A stretch of 37,748 nt of DNA. Origin: Enterobacterales bacterium. Its GTDB lineage: Bacteria; Pseudomonadota; Gammaproteobacteria; Enterobacterales; Enterobacteriaceae. The notes under the pieces were generated by a model that ran no database searches, had not been told where the DNA came from, and worked only from the letters and a program-made list of their open reading frames with translations. Within the stretch, counting starts at the first letter, position 1. Each line of letters opens with the position of its first letter. The stretch spans positions 1 to 37,748 of the forward strand of contig JAATFX010000066.1 of NCBI GenBank assembly GCA_015654925.1, written 5' to 3'. Shown here in pieces: positions 17,687 through 25,970 of the stretch. The position numbers and the translations under genes are program-made.

Positions 17687-19344
17687 GCCCGTACCCCCGC
17701 CAGTAAATTAACGCCGTCGCCGGCGACCCGCACACGGATACCCATGGTCAGGGCCTGTGCGACAAACGCCTGGAACACCTCTTCCAGCAGAGGCTGATCC
17801 ACATATGCCAGCGTCAAGTGATTGCTCTGGTGGCCCGCCATCAAATCGTCGCGCCCGATGCCGTCCAGTACCGCATTAAGCAGCGGCCATTCATAGTTGG
17901 TGGCGCGGCGGCGGCGCTCGAACTCGTCCGCTGGCAGTTCCACGGCGGTACCGGTGCCGATATGCATCACCACGGCGGCGCCTTCATAATGCGCGCGCGC
18001 CCAGATAAAGCGCCCGGCTTTGCCCTGGCCGGCAATGGTTGACCCGCCGTAAGGGAAAAACATCGGCGGCTGGCGATAGCCGGTGGCGCCGGCGATGCCG
18101 CCCTTAAGATGGGCAAACGGCACCGCGCCGGAAATCTCCAGATCCCAATAGAACGTACCCCGGTACTCGCTGCCCCAGCGTATATCATGCAGGGTGGTTT
18201 CGGCGGGCTGCCCCAGGGCATCGAGCAATCGCCACAGCATCACCTGGGGAATGGCGCTGCCCATATCCACCTCGTTAACGCAGGGGATGGCTTGACCCGG
18301 CCAGATAATCTCGCCCTGCTCATCGGGAATCGGGAAACGCTCGGCGTTGCCGATGGCCCCTTCGGCGAAATCAGACGCCGCGCAGCACTCTTTTAATCCC
18401 TGCTGATACTGCACTCCCACCGCCGCCAGGCCAAAGCGCTTGACGAACCGCGCCATGGCGATCATCATCGCGCACTGCTCCAGCACCTGCGCCCGCGCCA
18501 GGGACCGGCTGCCGTCCTCACCATAATCAAATGTCATGCCGCGCCGCTCATACCACTCCAGGCACTCTTCGCGCAGGGATTGCGGCACCTTGGCCATTTC
18601 CACCAGCAGCGCCGACTGCGACAGGGATTCCAGCGGCACGCCGGTGTTGATCATGGCCTGCTGGGGGAAGACGCCGTTAATCATGCCCATGCAGAAGGTG
18701 TCGAACAGGCCGACGATGGCTTTATGGCGCAGGATATATTCTCCCGCCCGGCGCCCGATCTGTCCGGCTGCGCTGGCCATCAGCGCGTGGGTCGGCGCGA
18801 TATCGTGCAAGTAATCCGTCTTATGATGCAGCGCGCCGTTGCGCAGCCAGGTATCCAGACCGCGGCGAAAAGCATCATCGTCAAAATTTTCCGACCACAG
18901 GCGCGAGTAGGCGACCCCCAGGCTGGTGAGCGTGCCCGCCATGCACAACATGCCCACCAGGCCGGGCCAGGTGCCGTCGAAATTGGCCAGCAATAGCACC
19001 GGCCCGCGATGATGGACCAGGGACGAGGCGATGTGGTGGGAATATTGCCAGGCGGTCAGCAGTACGATGACCGGCGCGTCGGGATCGATGGCGGCAAACA
19101 GGTCGGCGCCCTCTTTCTGGCTGCTAATAAAACCGTGCCCCCGATCGGCATGGATGGGATGGGCGCGCTTAATGCCGTACCCCAGCGTTTCCAGCGCCCC
19201 CTGCAATTTTTGTTCATAGCCATGCTGGGTCGGCCAGCAGGTGACATTAGCCGGCTCACGCAAATCGGCGTTGGCCACCAACAACACTTCCCGGTGGCCC
19301 GCCCGGATTGGCGCCGGTGACGGCGGAAGGGTAAAATTCAGCAT
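17683..19344 (-). CDS. L-fucose/L-arabinose isomerase-fold protein (sugar isomerase)
   Basis: A 553-residue protein related to the L-fucose isomerase family (E. coli FucI is near 590 residues, as I recall). Family-like segments are VGLFDTFCMGMINGVFP, AAVGVQYQQGLKECCAASDFAEGAIGN with a candidate metal-binding Glu/Asp, NEVDMGSAIPQVML, and a C-terminal AGHQSNHLTLAYV with candidate ligand His residues. Such enzymes convert aldoses to ketoses using Mn2+. AGGAG six bases before the ATG at 19344 fixes the start, leaving 25 bp after the kinase stop. With the FGGY kinase it suggests aldose to ketose to ketose-phosphate. The actual sugar is not known. Confidence 0.8.
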   Translation of the reverse strand: MLNFTLPPSPAPIRAGHREVLLVANADLREPANVTCWPTQHGYEQKLQGALETLGYGIKRAHPIHADRGHGFISSQKEGADLFAAIDPDAPVIVLLTAWQYSHHIASSLVHHRGPVLLLANFDGTWPGLVGMLCMAGTLTSLGVAYSRLWSENFDDDAFRRGLDTWLRNGALHHKTDYLHDIAPTHALMASAAGQIGRRAGEYILRHKAIVGLFDTFCMGMINGVFPQQAMINTGVPLESLSQSALLVEMAKVPQSLREECLEWYERRGMTFDYGEDGSRSLARAQVLEQCAMMIAMARFVKRFGLAAVGVQYQQGLKECCAASDFAEGAIGNAERFPIPDEQGEIIWPGQAIPCVNEVDMGSAIPQVMLWRLLDALGQPAETTLHDIRWGSEYRGTFYWDLEISGAVPFAHLKGGIAGATGYRQPPMFFPYGGSTIAGQGKAGRFIWARAHYEGAAVVMHIGTGTAVELPADEFERRRRATNYEWPLLNAVLDGIGRDDLMAGHQSNHLTLAYVDQPLLEEVFQAFVAQALTMGIRVRVAGDGVNLLAGVRA

Positions 19345-19369
19345 CGTTAGCTCCTGATAAGTCATAGGT

Positions 19370-20959
19370 TCAGCGCCACGCGGCCATAAGGTCCGCGGCT
19401 CGCTGCATATCGTCATACAGTTCCAGATACACCTGATATTTCGCCTGATGGAAGGTGTCGAATTGCCGGTCGGCGCGTACGGTTGCCCCAGGGCGCACCA
19501 GCGCGCTCGCGGCGGCGGAAATCGAGGGATAAATACCGGCGGCCACCGCGCCCAGCACGGCGGCGCCCAGGGTCACGGCGTCATCTTGCTCCGGCAGGGC
19601 GATATCGCAGCCGGTAACGTTGGCGTACTCCCGCAGCCAGAGCGGGTTTTTGGTGGCGCCGCCGCAGATTTGCAGCCGGGTAATCTGATGCCCGGCCTGA
19701 TTCATGGCCTCGATAATATGGCGGGTGCCATAGGCGATGGCCTGCAGGGTGGCCAGATAAAGCCGGGCCAAACTATCGCGGCCCGGCTCCAGCGTCAGGC
19801 CGATCGCCGCGCCGCGGGCGTTGGAATTGGCACGCGGGGAGCGGTTGCCGTAGTGATCCGCCAATACATGCAAATGCCTGGTCGGCAGGGGATCGCGCTG
19901 CTCCAGATCGGCGACCCATTGATTAAGCAGGACATACTCACTGCATCCCTGCCGCTGGGCCTGCTGTTCCAGCTCGGCCCAGCAGGCGTGCTGGCGGATC
20001 GTCCAATCCACCAGAGCCCCGGCGGCGCTTTGCCCGCCTTCGCTCAACCACAGTCCCGGCAGCATCGCACCCCAATAAGGCCCCCATACGCCGGGCACAT
20101 GAATCTCCCGCGCATTAACCAGCATATGGCAATTGGACGTACCGCTGATGATGGCCAGCGCCCCTTCCGGCTGCGCCCCCACCAGCGCCAGCCCGCCCGC
20201 ATGGGCGTCGATTATTCCGCCGGCCACGGTCACGCCGGTGGTCAGTCCGCAGCGCGCGGCGGCGTCGGCGCTAAGCCGCCCGGCCGGTTCGCCCAATTGC
20301 AGGATTGCCGGCGGCACTTTATCCACCACATCCTCCAGCTCCACCGCCGCCAGCAGCCTGGCGCTGAAACGGTGTTCATGGGCCAGGTAATTCCATTTAC
20401 AGGTCAGGGTGCATACGCTGGCGACATCGGCGCCGGTTGCGCGCCATACCAGGAAATCGGCTAAATCGAATAACCGCCACACGCGGCGATAACGCTCGGG
20501 AAAGTGGCGCTTTAGCCACAGCGCCTTCGGCAACTCCATTTCAACGCTCACTTCGCCGCCCACATACGCCAGGGCCGGATCGCCAGTGGCGTTGATGGCC
20601 CGCGCCTCGGCGGCGGCGCGATGATCCATCCACATGATGATATCGTGCCCGTCCTCGCCCTGCTCCGACACGGAAACGCCTTGCCCGGACTCGTCGATGG
20701 CCACCAGCGAACAGGTGGCGTCGAATCCCATGGCCACTATCGCTTCGGGAGACACGCCGGACTGGGCCACCGCTTCTTTAATCGCCTCGCACGTCTGCGA
20801 CCAAATCTGCGCCGAGGATTGTTCAACCACATCCGCGCGGGGATGGTATTGACTGATAGGGCGCACGGCGAAGGCCAGCCGGGTGCCCCGACCATCGAAA
20901 ACGCCGGCCCGAACGCTGGCGGAACCCACATCCACCCCGATATAGCACTGGTCACTCAT
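19370..20959 (-). CDS. FGGY-family carbohydrate kinase (pentulose kinase-like)
   Basis: A 529-residue two-domain sugar kinase of the ribulokinase-like FGGY branch. The N-terminal domain has YIGVDVGSASVRAGVFD (phosphate loop 1), GFDATCSLVAID and MWMDHRA with the substrate-contacting Asp and Arg. The C-terminal domain has GGIIDAHAGG with the likely catalytic Asp, IISGTSNCHML and the signature LQICGGATKNPLWLREYANVTGCDI. It phosphorylates a ketose with ATP in the cytoplasm. It is the first gene of its operon, with AAAGGGG as ribosome site and an operator at 20972-20991. Pentulose or tetrulose substrates are likely; the exact one is not assignable. Confidence 0.88.
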   Translation of the reverse strand: MSDQCYIGVDVGSASVRAGVFDGRGTRLAFAVRPISQYHPRADVVEQSSAQIWSQTCEAIKEAVAQSGVSPEAIVAMGFDATCSLVAIDESGQGVSVSEQGEDGHDIIMWMDHRAAAEARAINATGDPALAYVGGEVSVEMELPKALWLKRHFPERYRRVWRLFDLADFLVWRATGADVASVCTLTCKWNYLAHEHRFSARLLAAVELEDVVDKVPPAILQLGEPAGRLSADAAARCGLTTGVTVAGGIIDAHAGGLALVGAQPEGALAIISGTSNCHMLVNAREIHVPGVWGPYWGAMLPGLWLSEGGQSAAGALVDWTIRQHACWAELEQQAQRQGCSEYVLLNQWVADLEQRDPLPTRHLHVLADHYGNRSPRANSNARGAAIGLTLEPGRDSLARLYLATLQAIAYGTRHIIEAMNQAGHQITRLQICGGATKNPLWLREYANVTGCDIALPEQDDAVTLGAAVLGAVAAGIYPSISAAASALVRPGATVRADRQFDTFHQAKYQVYLELYDDMQRAADLMAAWR

Positions 20960-20971
20960 GCTCTTACCCCT

Positions 20972-20991
20972 TTGCTAAGTCGAGTTAGCAA
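20972..20991. promoter_or_regulatory. Predicted LacI-family operator of the FGGY operon
   Basis: TTGCTAAGTCGAGTTAGCAA is palindromic at 18 of 20 positions with a central TCGA, as expected for a FruR/ScrR-like repressor. It adjoins the ribosome site of the FGGY kinase gene and overlaps the predicted transcription start near 20984. A related site precedes the repressor gene at 15115-15134. Confidence 0.8.
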
Positions 20992-21018
20992 TTTAAACAA
21001 AGGTAATACCGGTGACAA
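20990..21018 (-). promoter_or_regulatory. Predicted sigma70 promoter of the FGGY operon
   Basis: On the minus strand TTGTCA (21013-21018) is followed after 17 bases by TAAATT (20990-20995). The -10 overlaps the end of the operator. The rest of the 209-bp gap to the upstream gene shows only the CRP-like site. Confidence 0.5.
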
Positions 21019-21035
21019 ACCATTTCGATTCAATA

Positions 21036-21051
21036 TGTGAGGTGGATCATT
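21036..21051. promoter_or_regulatory. CRP-like binding site upstream of the FGGY operon
   Basis: TGTGA-GGTGGA-TCATT matches 8 of the 10 conserved CRP bases. Its centre lies about 60 bp upstream of the predicted start, close to the -61.5 class I position. This suggests cAMP-CRP activation together with LacI-type repression. Confidence 0.5.
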
Positions 21052-21168
21052 AATTCAGGTTAAGGTAATGATTGTTATGCATTAAGATGCGGGGGGGAAT
21101 TAAACCGTCGACAGGCGCGCCGGGGCGATACCCGCAGCGAACCTGTAAGAGGGGGAGCGTGCCGTAAA

Positions 21169-22107
21169 TCAGTAGGGCGCCACCGGCGTCAGCAGGGGCT
21201 TGCCCGCCACAAACGCCGCGATATTCTCGAACACTAAATCGGACATCGCCCGCCGGGTCGCGTGCGTAGCGCTGGACATATGCGGCGTAATCACCACATT
21301 AGGCCGGTTAAATAAAGCCGCGGGCACCTTCGGCTCAACGCTGAACACATCCAGCCCGGCGCCGCCGATAATCCCCTGTTCCACGGCATGAACCAAATCC
21401 GCCTCGTCCACCACCGTGCCGCGGGCAATATTAATCAATATCCCTTCCGCGCCCAGGGCGGCCATCACCTCGGCGTTCACCAGCGATCGGGTTTTCTCGC
21501 CGCCGTTCACGCACACCACCAGAAAATCACTCGCCGCGGCCAGTTCGACCAGCGACGGATAAAATTGCCATGGGCCGTCGGGCAACTGCCGATAATCGTT
21601 ATAGGCAATGGTCATATCAAAAGCCGCGGCGCGCTTGGCTATGGCCTGGCCGATACGCCCCATGCCGATTATGCCCAGCCGGCTGCCCGACACTTTTTTG
21701 GTCCAGGGATAACCCCCGCGCTCCCAGCCGCCCTGCTCGATAAAACGCTGCGCCCCGACGATTTGCCGCGATGTCGCCAGCAGCAAACCCATCGCCATAT
21801 CCGCCACATCATCGGTCAACACATCAGGCGTATTGCACACCGCGATCCCGCGGCGCTGGGCGGCCGCCACGTCGATACCATCGTAACCGACGCCGAAATC
21901 GGCAATCAGCGCCAATTTTGGAAACCGGGCCATAAATTCTTCCGTGACCACCGATTCCCCATTCACTACCAACACCCGGGCTTCCGCGGCCTGCCGCAGC
22001 CGTTCCGGCTCGGAAAGCAGCTCATAGTCGGTCATTTGAAACTGCTGTTCGAGCCGCTGCGTCAACGCATCGGGCAACATGGCTGCTTTGATTACGGGAT
22101 ATGTCAT
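21169..22107 (-). CDS. D-isomer-specific 2-hydroxyacid dehydrogenase (2-ketoacid reductase)
   Basis: A 312-residue NAD(P)-dependent dehydrogenase. DFGVGYDGIDV and TDDVADMAMGLLLATSR lie in the catalytic half and GIIGMGRIGQAIAKRA is the Rossmann loop. The catalytic triad is Arg in NIARGTVVDE, Glu in VFSVEPK and His in TPHMSSAT. The ATG at 22107 has an AGG-containing site upstream; a GTG at 22116 is the alternative. It follows the MFS gene by 40 bp and so belongs to the dgoD-transporter unit under DgoR. Family members reduce hydroxypyruvate, glyoxylate or 2-ketoaldonates; a ketoaldonate role is inferred from its place. It is clearly distinct from the GhrB-like enzyme at 2500. Confidence 0.87.
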   Translation of the reverse strand: MTYPVIKAAMLPDALTQRLEQQFQMTDYELLSEPERLRQAAEARVLVVNGESVVTEEFMARFPKLALIADFGVGYDGIDVAAAQRRGIAVCNTPDVLTDDVADMAMGLLLATSRQIVGAQRFIEQGGWERGGYPWTKKVSGSRLGIIGMGRIGQAIAKRAAAFDMTIAYNDYRQLPDGPWQFYPSLVELAAASDFLVVCVNGGEKTRSLVNAEVMAALGAEGILINIARGTVVDEADLVHAVEQGIIGGAGLDVFSVEPKVPAALFNRPNVVITPHMSSATHATRRAMSDLVFENIAAFVAGKPLLTPVAPY

Positions 22108-22147
22108 ATTCTTCACCTGATCTCTTTATCTGATTTTTAACCTGAAA

Positions 22148-23461
22148 CTAGCGGGACAGCGGCGCAACCACGCCGTTTTTAACCGCCGCCGCTTTAGTCC
22201 TGCCGACAAAAATCCCCACGATACCGCCAATAATCAGCGCGACGGCGATAATCAATAATCCATAATGGTAACTATTGGTCATATCCTTGATTTTGCCCAG
22301 CAGCGGCGGTAATCCCAAGCCGGCGAAATTAGCGATGGCATTGATAAAAGCAATGGAGGCCGCCGCCGCCACGCCGGTCAGTTTCTCGGTGGTTACCGCC
22401 CAGAAAATCGGCGTCAAGGCAAAATTAAAGCCGACGGTCAGTACCAGTAAAATATAGGCCAGCCACAAATTGGACGTATAAATCGATATTGCCAGCAAAA
22501 CCCCCGAGATAATCAGCGGCACGCCTAAATGCAGGGCACGCTCTTTGGTCTTATCGGAATGGCGTCCATTGAGATACATAAACAGGCAGGCAAAAACAAA
22601 AGGCACCGCCGCCAGCAGGCTGATAATAAAATTACTCTTATCCGCCACCATGCTTTTCAGGATAAGCGGCAAAAATAACGTAATGCCAATGGAGCAGAAA
22701 GCCTGAAGGAACCATACCAGGCTTAGCAACCACACCACTTTATTGGTCAGCGCGCTGCCCCAGGAGTGGTTTTTACCCAGCTCCGCGCCGGCGTTATCCG
22801 CCGCCAGGGTGGCTTTTAACCAGCCTTTCTCTTCACTGCTCAGCCACTTGGCTTTATCCGGAGTATCGGAAAGATAAAACAGCACCATTATTCCCATAAC
22901 CACGGCCGGCAACCCTTCGATAAAAAACAGCCAGCGCCAGCCCTCGATACCGCCGATACCGTGCAAACTCAAAAGGCTGCCGGAGATAGGCAGGCCGATA
23001 ATGGATGCCAATACCGATCCCATATAGAAAAATGACATGGCCCGGGCGCGGTTACTTTTCGGAAACCAGCAGGAAATATAGTAAATAATACCGGGCGCAA
23101 AACCCGCTTCCGCCATTCCCAGCAGAAAACGCATCACGTAAAGCTGGGTCGGGGTATGGACAAAACCCATACCGGTGCTGACCAAACCCCAGGTTATCAT
23201 AATGCGCGCAATCCATAATTTGGCGCCCACCTTGGTCATGATGATATTGCTGGGAACTTCAAATAAAATATAGGAAATATAAAACATTCCTACGCCCAGT
23301 CCATACATACTGGTGGTTAATCCCAGGTCGGCATTCATTTGCAAAGCCGCTACCGAGATATTGGTCTTATCAAGATTGGAAATAAAATAACATATTATAA
23401 TAAAAGGTATTATTTTTAAATTCAGCTTAGCCAGCGTGGACGTGCTTAAATCAATATTCAT
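22148..23461 (-). CDS. ACS-family MFS sugar-acid transporter (RhmT-like), in place of DgoT
   Basis: A 437-residue polytopic inner-membrane protein with about 12 hydrophobic segments. IICYFISNLDKTNISVAA is the ACS first-helix motif, with Asp-Lys where most members have Asp-Arg. LLGMAEAGFAPGIIYYISCWFPKSNRARAMSFFYMGS is a strong family signature. The sequence resembles the RhmT/tartrate-type subgroup more than E. coli DgoT, although it occupies the dgoT position after dgoD. It most likely imports D-galactonate or a related hexonate with protons. A 14-bp two-part hairpin lies just before the gene. Confidence 0.85.
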   Translation of the reverse strand: MNIDLSTSTLAKLNLKIIPFIIICYFISNLDKTNISVAALQMNADLGLTTSMYGLGVGMFYISYILFEVPSNIIMTKVGAKLWIARIMITWGLVSTGMGFVHTPTQLYVMRFLLGMAEAGFAPGIIYYISCWFPKSNRARAMSFFYMGSVLASIIGLPISGSLLSLHGIGGIEGWRWLFFIEGLPAVVMGIMVLFYLSDTPDKAKWLSSEEKGWLKATLAADNAGAELGKNHSWGSALTNKVVWLLSLVWFLQAFCSIGITLFLPLILKSMVADKSNFIISLLAAVPFVFACLFMYLNGRHSDKTKERALHLGVPLIISGVLLAISIYTSNLWLAYILLVLTVGFNFALTPIFWAVTTEKLTGVAAAASIAFINAIANFAGLGLPPLLGKIKDMTNSYHYGLLIIAVALIIGGIVGIFVGRTKAAAVKNGVVAPLSR

Positions 23462-23475
23462 ATCATCACCTATAG

Positions 23476-23514
23476 GCCACGCCCTATTGCCGCATGGGCA
23501 ATATAAAGCGTGGC
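23476..23514. other. Large hairpin between dgoD and the transporter gene
   Basis: GCCACGC (23476-23482) pairs with GCGTGGC (23508-23514). Inside, TATTGCC (23485-23491) pairs with GGCAATA (23497-23503) around a GCATG loop. There is no T tract, so it is probably a stability or processing element in the mRNA, about 15 bases before the ribosome site of the transporter gene. Confidence 0.7.
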
Positions 23515-23573
23515 AGGATATCGTGGGATGGTACTGGTTAATATAGCTCTATCATTTCAGCCGAGGCGGAAGA

Positions 23574-24722
23574 TTACCATTCCGCCACCGCTCCGTCGGG
23601 ATAGCGCCATACGGGATTGCGCCACTCCCCGGCATTTTTACTGCGCTCAATCACCAGCTGTTCATTGATTTCCACGCCCAGCCCGGGTTTATTCAGCGGA
23701 TAGAAATACCCATCGGTCATTTTGAAATCGTCTTTATTAATCACATAATCCAGCAATTCGGCGCCCTGGTTGTAATGAATGCCCATGCTTTGTTCCTGCA
23801 ACACCGCGTTATAGGAAACGAAATCCACCGCCAGGCAGGACGCCAGGGCGATGGGGCCCAGCGGGCAATGAGGCGCCAGAGTCACATCATAAGCTTCGGC
23901 CATGGAGGCGATTTTCAGGCATTCGGTAATCCCGCCCGCATGGGACAAATCCGGCTGGGCGATGGCCAGGCCGCCGGCCGCCAATATCCGTTTGAACTCA
24001 AAACGCGAGAACATCCGTTCGCCCGCGGCGATAGGAATCGACGTTTGCGCCGCCAGGCGCGGGTAATATTCCGCCTGCTCCGCCAGTACCGGCTCTTCGA
24101 TAAACAGCGGACGGTAGGGTTCCAGCTCTTTAATCAGTAGTTTGGCCATCGGCGCGTTGACCCGGCCGTGGAAATCCAGGCCAAACTCGATATCGCTGCC
24201 CATGGCCTCGCGCACCTGCGCCGCCACCGCCACCGCCGCGTCCACTTTGCGGGAATTATCCAGCAGCCCCATCTCTTCGCAGCCGTTGAGCTTAAAAGTG
24301 TCAAAACCGATTTCGGTCAGCTTTTTCATGCCGGCGATCACATCGGAGGGCCGGTCGCCGCCCACCCAGCTATAGGCTTTGATACGGTCGCGCACCAAAC
24401 CGCCCAGCAGTTGATAAACCGGCACGCCCAGCGCTTTGCCTTTAATATCCCACAGCGCCTGATCGATACCGGCGATAGCGCTCATTAAAATCGGCCCGCC
24501 GCGGTAAAAACCGGCGCGATACATCGTTTGCCAGATATCATTGATCCGGGCCGGGTCCTGGCCTATAACATAATCGGCCAGCTCATGCACCGCCGCTTCC
24601 ACGCTTTTGGCGCGTCCTTCGATGACCGGCTCGCCCCAGCCGACTATGCCTTCATCCGTTTCGATTTTCAGGAACATCCAGCGCGGCGGCAACCGGTAGG
24701 TGGTGAGTTTAGTGACTTTCAT
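23574..24722 (-). CDS. dgoD: D-galactonate dehydratase
   Basis: A 382-residue enolase-superfamily enzyme, same length as E. coli DgoD and near-identical along its whole length ([95 protein letters not shown]). The Mg2+ ligands (Asp in GLDFHGR, Glu in FIEEP, Glu in AAGER) and the catalytic His residues in DFHGR and LAPHCPLG are present. It converts D-galactonate to 2-keto-3-deoxy-D-galactonate. AAGGA nine bases before the ATG at 24722 decides the start over an ATG six bases upstream. In E. coli it directly follows dgoA; here it has its own DgoR-controlled promoter. Confidence 0.97.
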   Translation of the reverse strand: MKVTKLTTYRLPPRWMFLKIETDEGIVGWGEPVIEGRAKSVEAAVHELADYVIGQDPARINDIWQTMYRAGFYRGGPILMSAIAGIDQALWDIKGKALGVPVYQLLGGLVRDRIKAYSWVGGDRPSDVIAGMKKLTEIGFDTFKLNGCEEMGLLDNSRKVDAAVAVAAQVREAMGSDIEFGLDFHGRVNAPMAKLLIKELEPYRPLFIEEPVLAEQAEYYPRLAAQTSIPIAAGERMFSRFEFKRILAAGGLAIAQPDLSHAGGITECLKIASMAEAYDVTLAPHCPLGPIALASCLAVDFVSYNAVLQEQSMGIHYNQGAELLDYVINKDDFKMTDGYFYPLNKPGLGVEINEQLVIERSKNAGEWRNPVWRYPDGAVAEW

Positions 24723-24755
24723 AAGCATTAGTCCTTCAGCGTTAATATACCGAGG

Positions 24756-24789
24756 ATTGTAGCACCACATTTTAATATTGTACTACAAT
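24756..24789 (-). promoter_or_regulatory. Double DgoR operator and promoter of dgoD
   Basis: ATTGTACTACAAT (24777-24789) is a perfect palindrome matching the TTGTA(G/C)TACA(A/T) DgoR site as I recall it. A degenerate second copy, ATTGTAGCACCA (24756-24767), is centred 21 bp away, two helical turns. On the minus strand that copy contains an extended -10, TGCTACAAT, so binding should block RNA polymerase. TGTGATCC just upstream is one good CRP half-site. The same arrangement occurs before dgoR at 28274-28307. Confidence 0.85.
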
Positions 24790-24873
24790 CTGGATCACAC
24801 TTTCGACAATCCCTCCGCGCGCTAGTTGACCGCCGGCGCGACAACCGGCCGCGACCGTCTGCCAAAAACGCAT

Positions 24874-24897
24874 AAAAAAGCCGCCCATCAGGGCGGC
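24874..24897 (-). terminator. Rho-independent terminator after the SDR gene
   Basis: GCCGCCC-ATCA-GGGCGGC (24880-24897) is a perfect 7-bp stem followed on the minus strand by six T (24879-24874). It separates the SDR gene from dgoD and makes dgoD depend on its own promoter. Confidence 0.88.
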
Positions 24898-24975
24898 CGG
24901 CCAGAAGAATAATCAACATAACGCGGGGTTAAGCGCGGCGCACCGGATGGAGGCGCCCCGGTCGATAAAACCGGC

Positions 24976-25743
24976 TTATAGCACCGACAGCCAGCCGCCG
25001 TCGACGTATATAATTTGGCCGCTGACATAATCGGATGCCGGCGACGCCAGATAAACGGCGGTGCCGATCAACTCATCGGGTTTGCCCCAGCGTCCGGATG
25101 GGTTGCTGTTTTTAACCCAGGCATCAAATTCCTTATTTTCCACCAGAGCGGTGGTCATTTCGGTAAGGAAATAGCCCGGCCCGATGCCGTTGACCTGGAT
25201 ATTATGCCCGGCCCATTCCGCCGCCATGGCGCGGGTCAGCATTTTGATGCCGCCTTTGGCCGCCGTATAGGCGCCGACGGTGGCCCGCGCGGCTTCGCTG
25301 GTCAGCGAGCAGATATTGATAATTTTGCCCCCGGCGCCGTTGGCTACCATGCGGGAGGCCGCTTCACGGGAGACAATAAACGCGCTGGTCAAATTGGTAT
25401 CTATTACCCGTTGCCAATCCGCCAGCGGCAAATCCAGCAGGGGCTGGCGGTGCTGGATGCCGGCGTTATTAATCAAGATATCCACATGCTCGCCTTCGCT
25501 ATCCAGGCGCTCAAAAACGCCGGCCACCTGCTGCGCATTGGTGACGTCAAACGCCATGCCGCGCACGTCATACCCCAATGCGCTCAGTTTATCCACCGCG
25601 GCCATCAGGTTATCTTCATGCATACCGTTGAGAATAACCGCGGCCCCGGCCGCGGCCAGACCCTTGGCATAGGAAAATCCGAGCCCCCGGGCTGAACCGG
25701 TGACCAGCGCGGTGCGTCCGCTTAGATCAAATAAGCCTGCCAT
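24976..25743 (-). CDS. SDR oxidoreductase, gluconate 5-dehydrogenase (IdnO/Gno)-like
   Basis: A 255-residue classical short-chain dehydrogenase. TGSARGLGFSYAKGLA is the nucleotide loop, ILINNAGIQHRQPLLDLPLADW the NNAG region, Ser in NICSLTSEAARATVGAYTAAKGG and the YxxxK pair form the active site, and the end reads YVSGQIIYVDGGW. It resembles E. coli IdnO, which reduces 5-ketogluconate to gluconate; 2-deoxy-gluconate or fructuronate reductases are possible alternatives. The start at 25743 has AAGGGG upstream and matches the family N terminus. It sits between dgoA and dgoD, which are adjacent in E. coli, and has its own promoter and terminator. Confidence 0.88.
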   Translation of the reverse strand: MAGLFDLSGRTALVTGSARGLGFSYAKGLAAAGAAVILNGMHEDNLMAAVDKLSALGYDVRGMAFDVTNAQQVAGVFERLDSEGEHVDILINNAGIQHRQPLLDLPLADWQRVIDTNLTSAFIVSREAASRMVANGAGGKIINICSLTSEAARATVGAYTAAKGGIKMLTRAMAAEWAGHNIQVNGIGPGYFLTEMTTALVENKEFDAWVKNSNPSGRWGKPDELIGTAVYLASPASDYVSGQIIYVDGGWLSVL

Positions 25744-25845
25744 ACCTGTTTCCCCTTCTGATTGCGCGAAATAAATAGCGGGAGCGTGCTTGCCGCCGGG
25801 CATTGCCACCGGCCCGGATCGAACCCGGGCAGGGGTTATGTCAGC

Positions 25846-25874
25846 AGAATAGACATTCACGGCGGACGTATCAA
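25846..25874 (-). promoter_or_regulatory. Predicted sigma70 promoter of the SDR gene
   Basis: On the minus strand TTGATA (25869-25874), a 17-base spacer and TATTCT (25846-25851) form a good promoter about 100 bp before the SDR start. The 227-bp gap after dgoA also contains a GCCCGG-ATCGAAC-CCGGGC inverted repeat in the predicted leader. Confidence 0.6.
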
Positions 25875-25970
25875 TTATTTGCTGGCGCACGGCCCGGCCG
25901 CGAGGCGGATATCGGCGCTATACGCCGTGGGTGGCGTGATTGCGGCGGGCGGATTTTTACGTTCGCGCTT

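Noticed and set aside
25815..25833. GATCGAACCCGGGC next to CCGG resembles a tRNA T-arm
   Set aside because: The stem-loop fits only the inverted repeat GCCCGG/CCGGGC. No acceptor stem, anticodon arm or CCA-like end can be placed around it.
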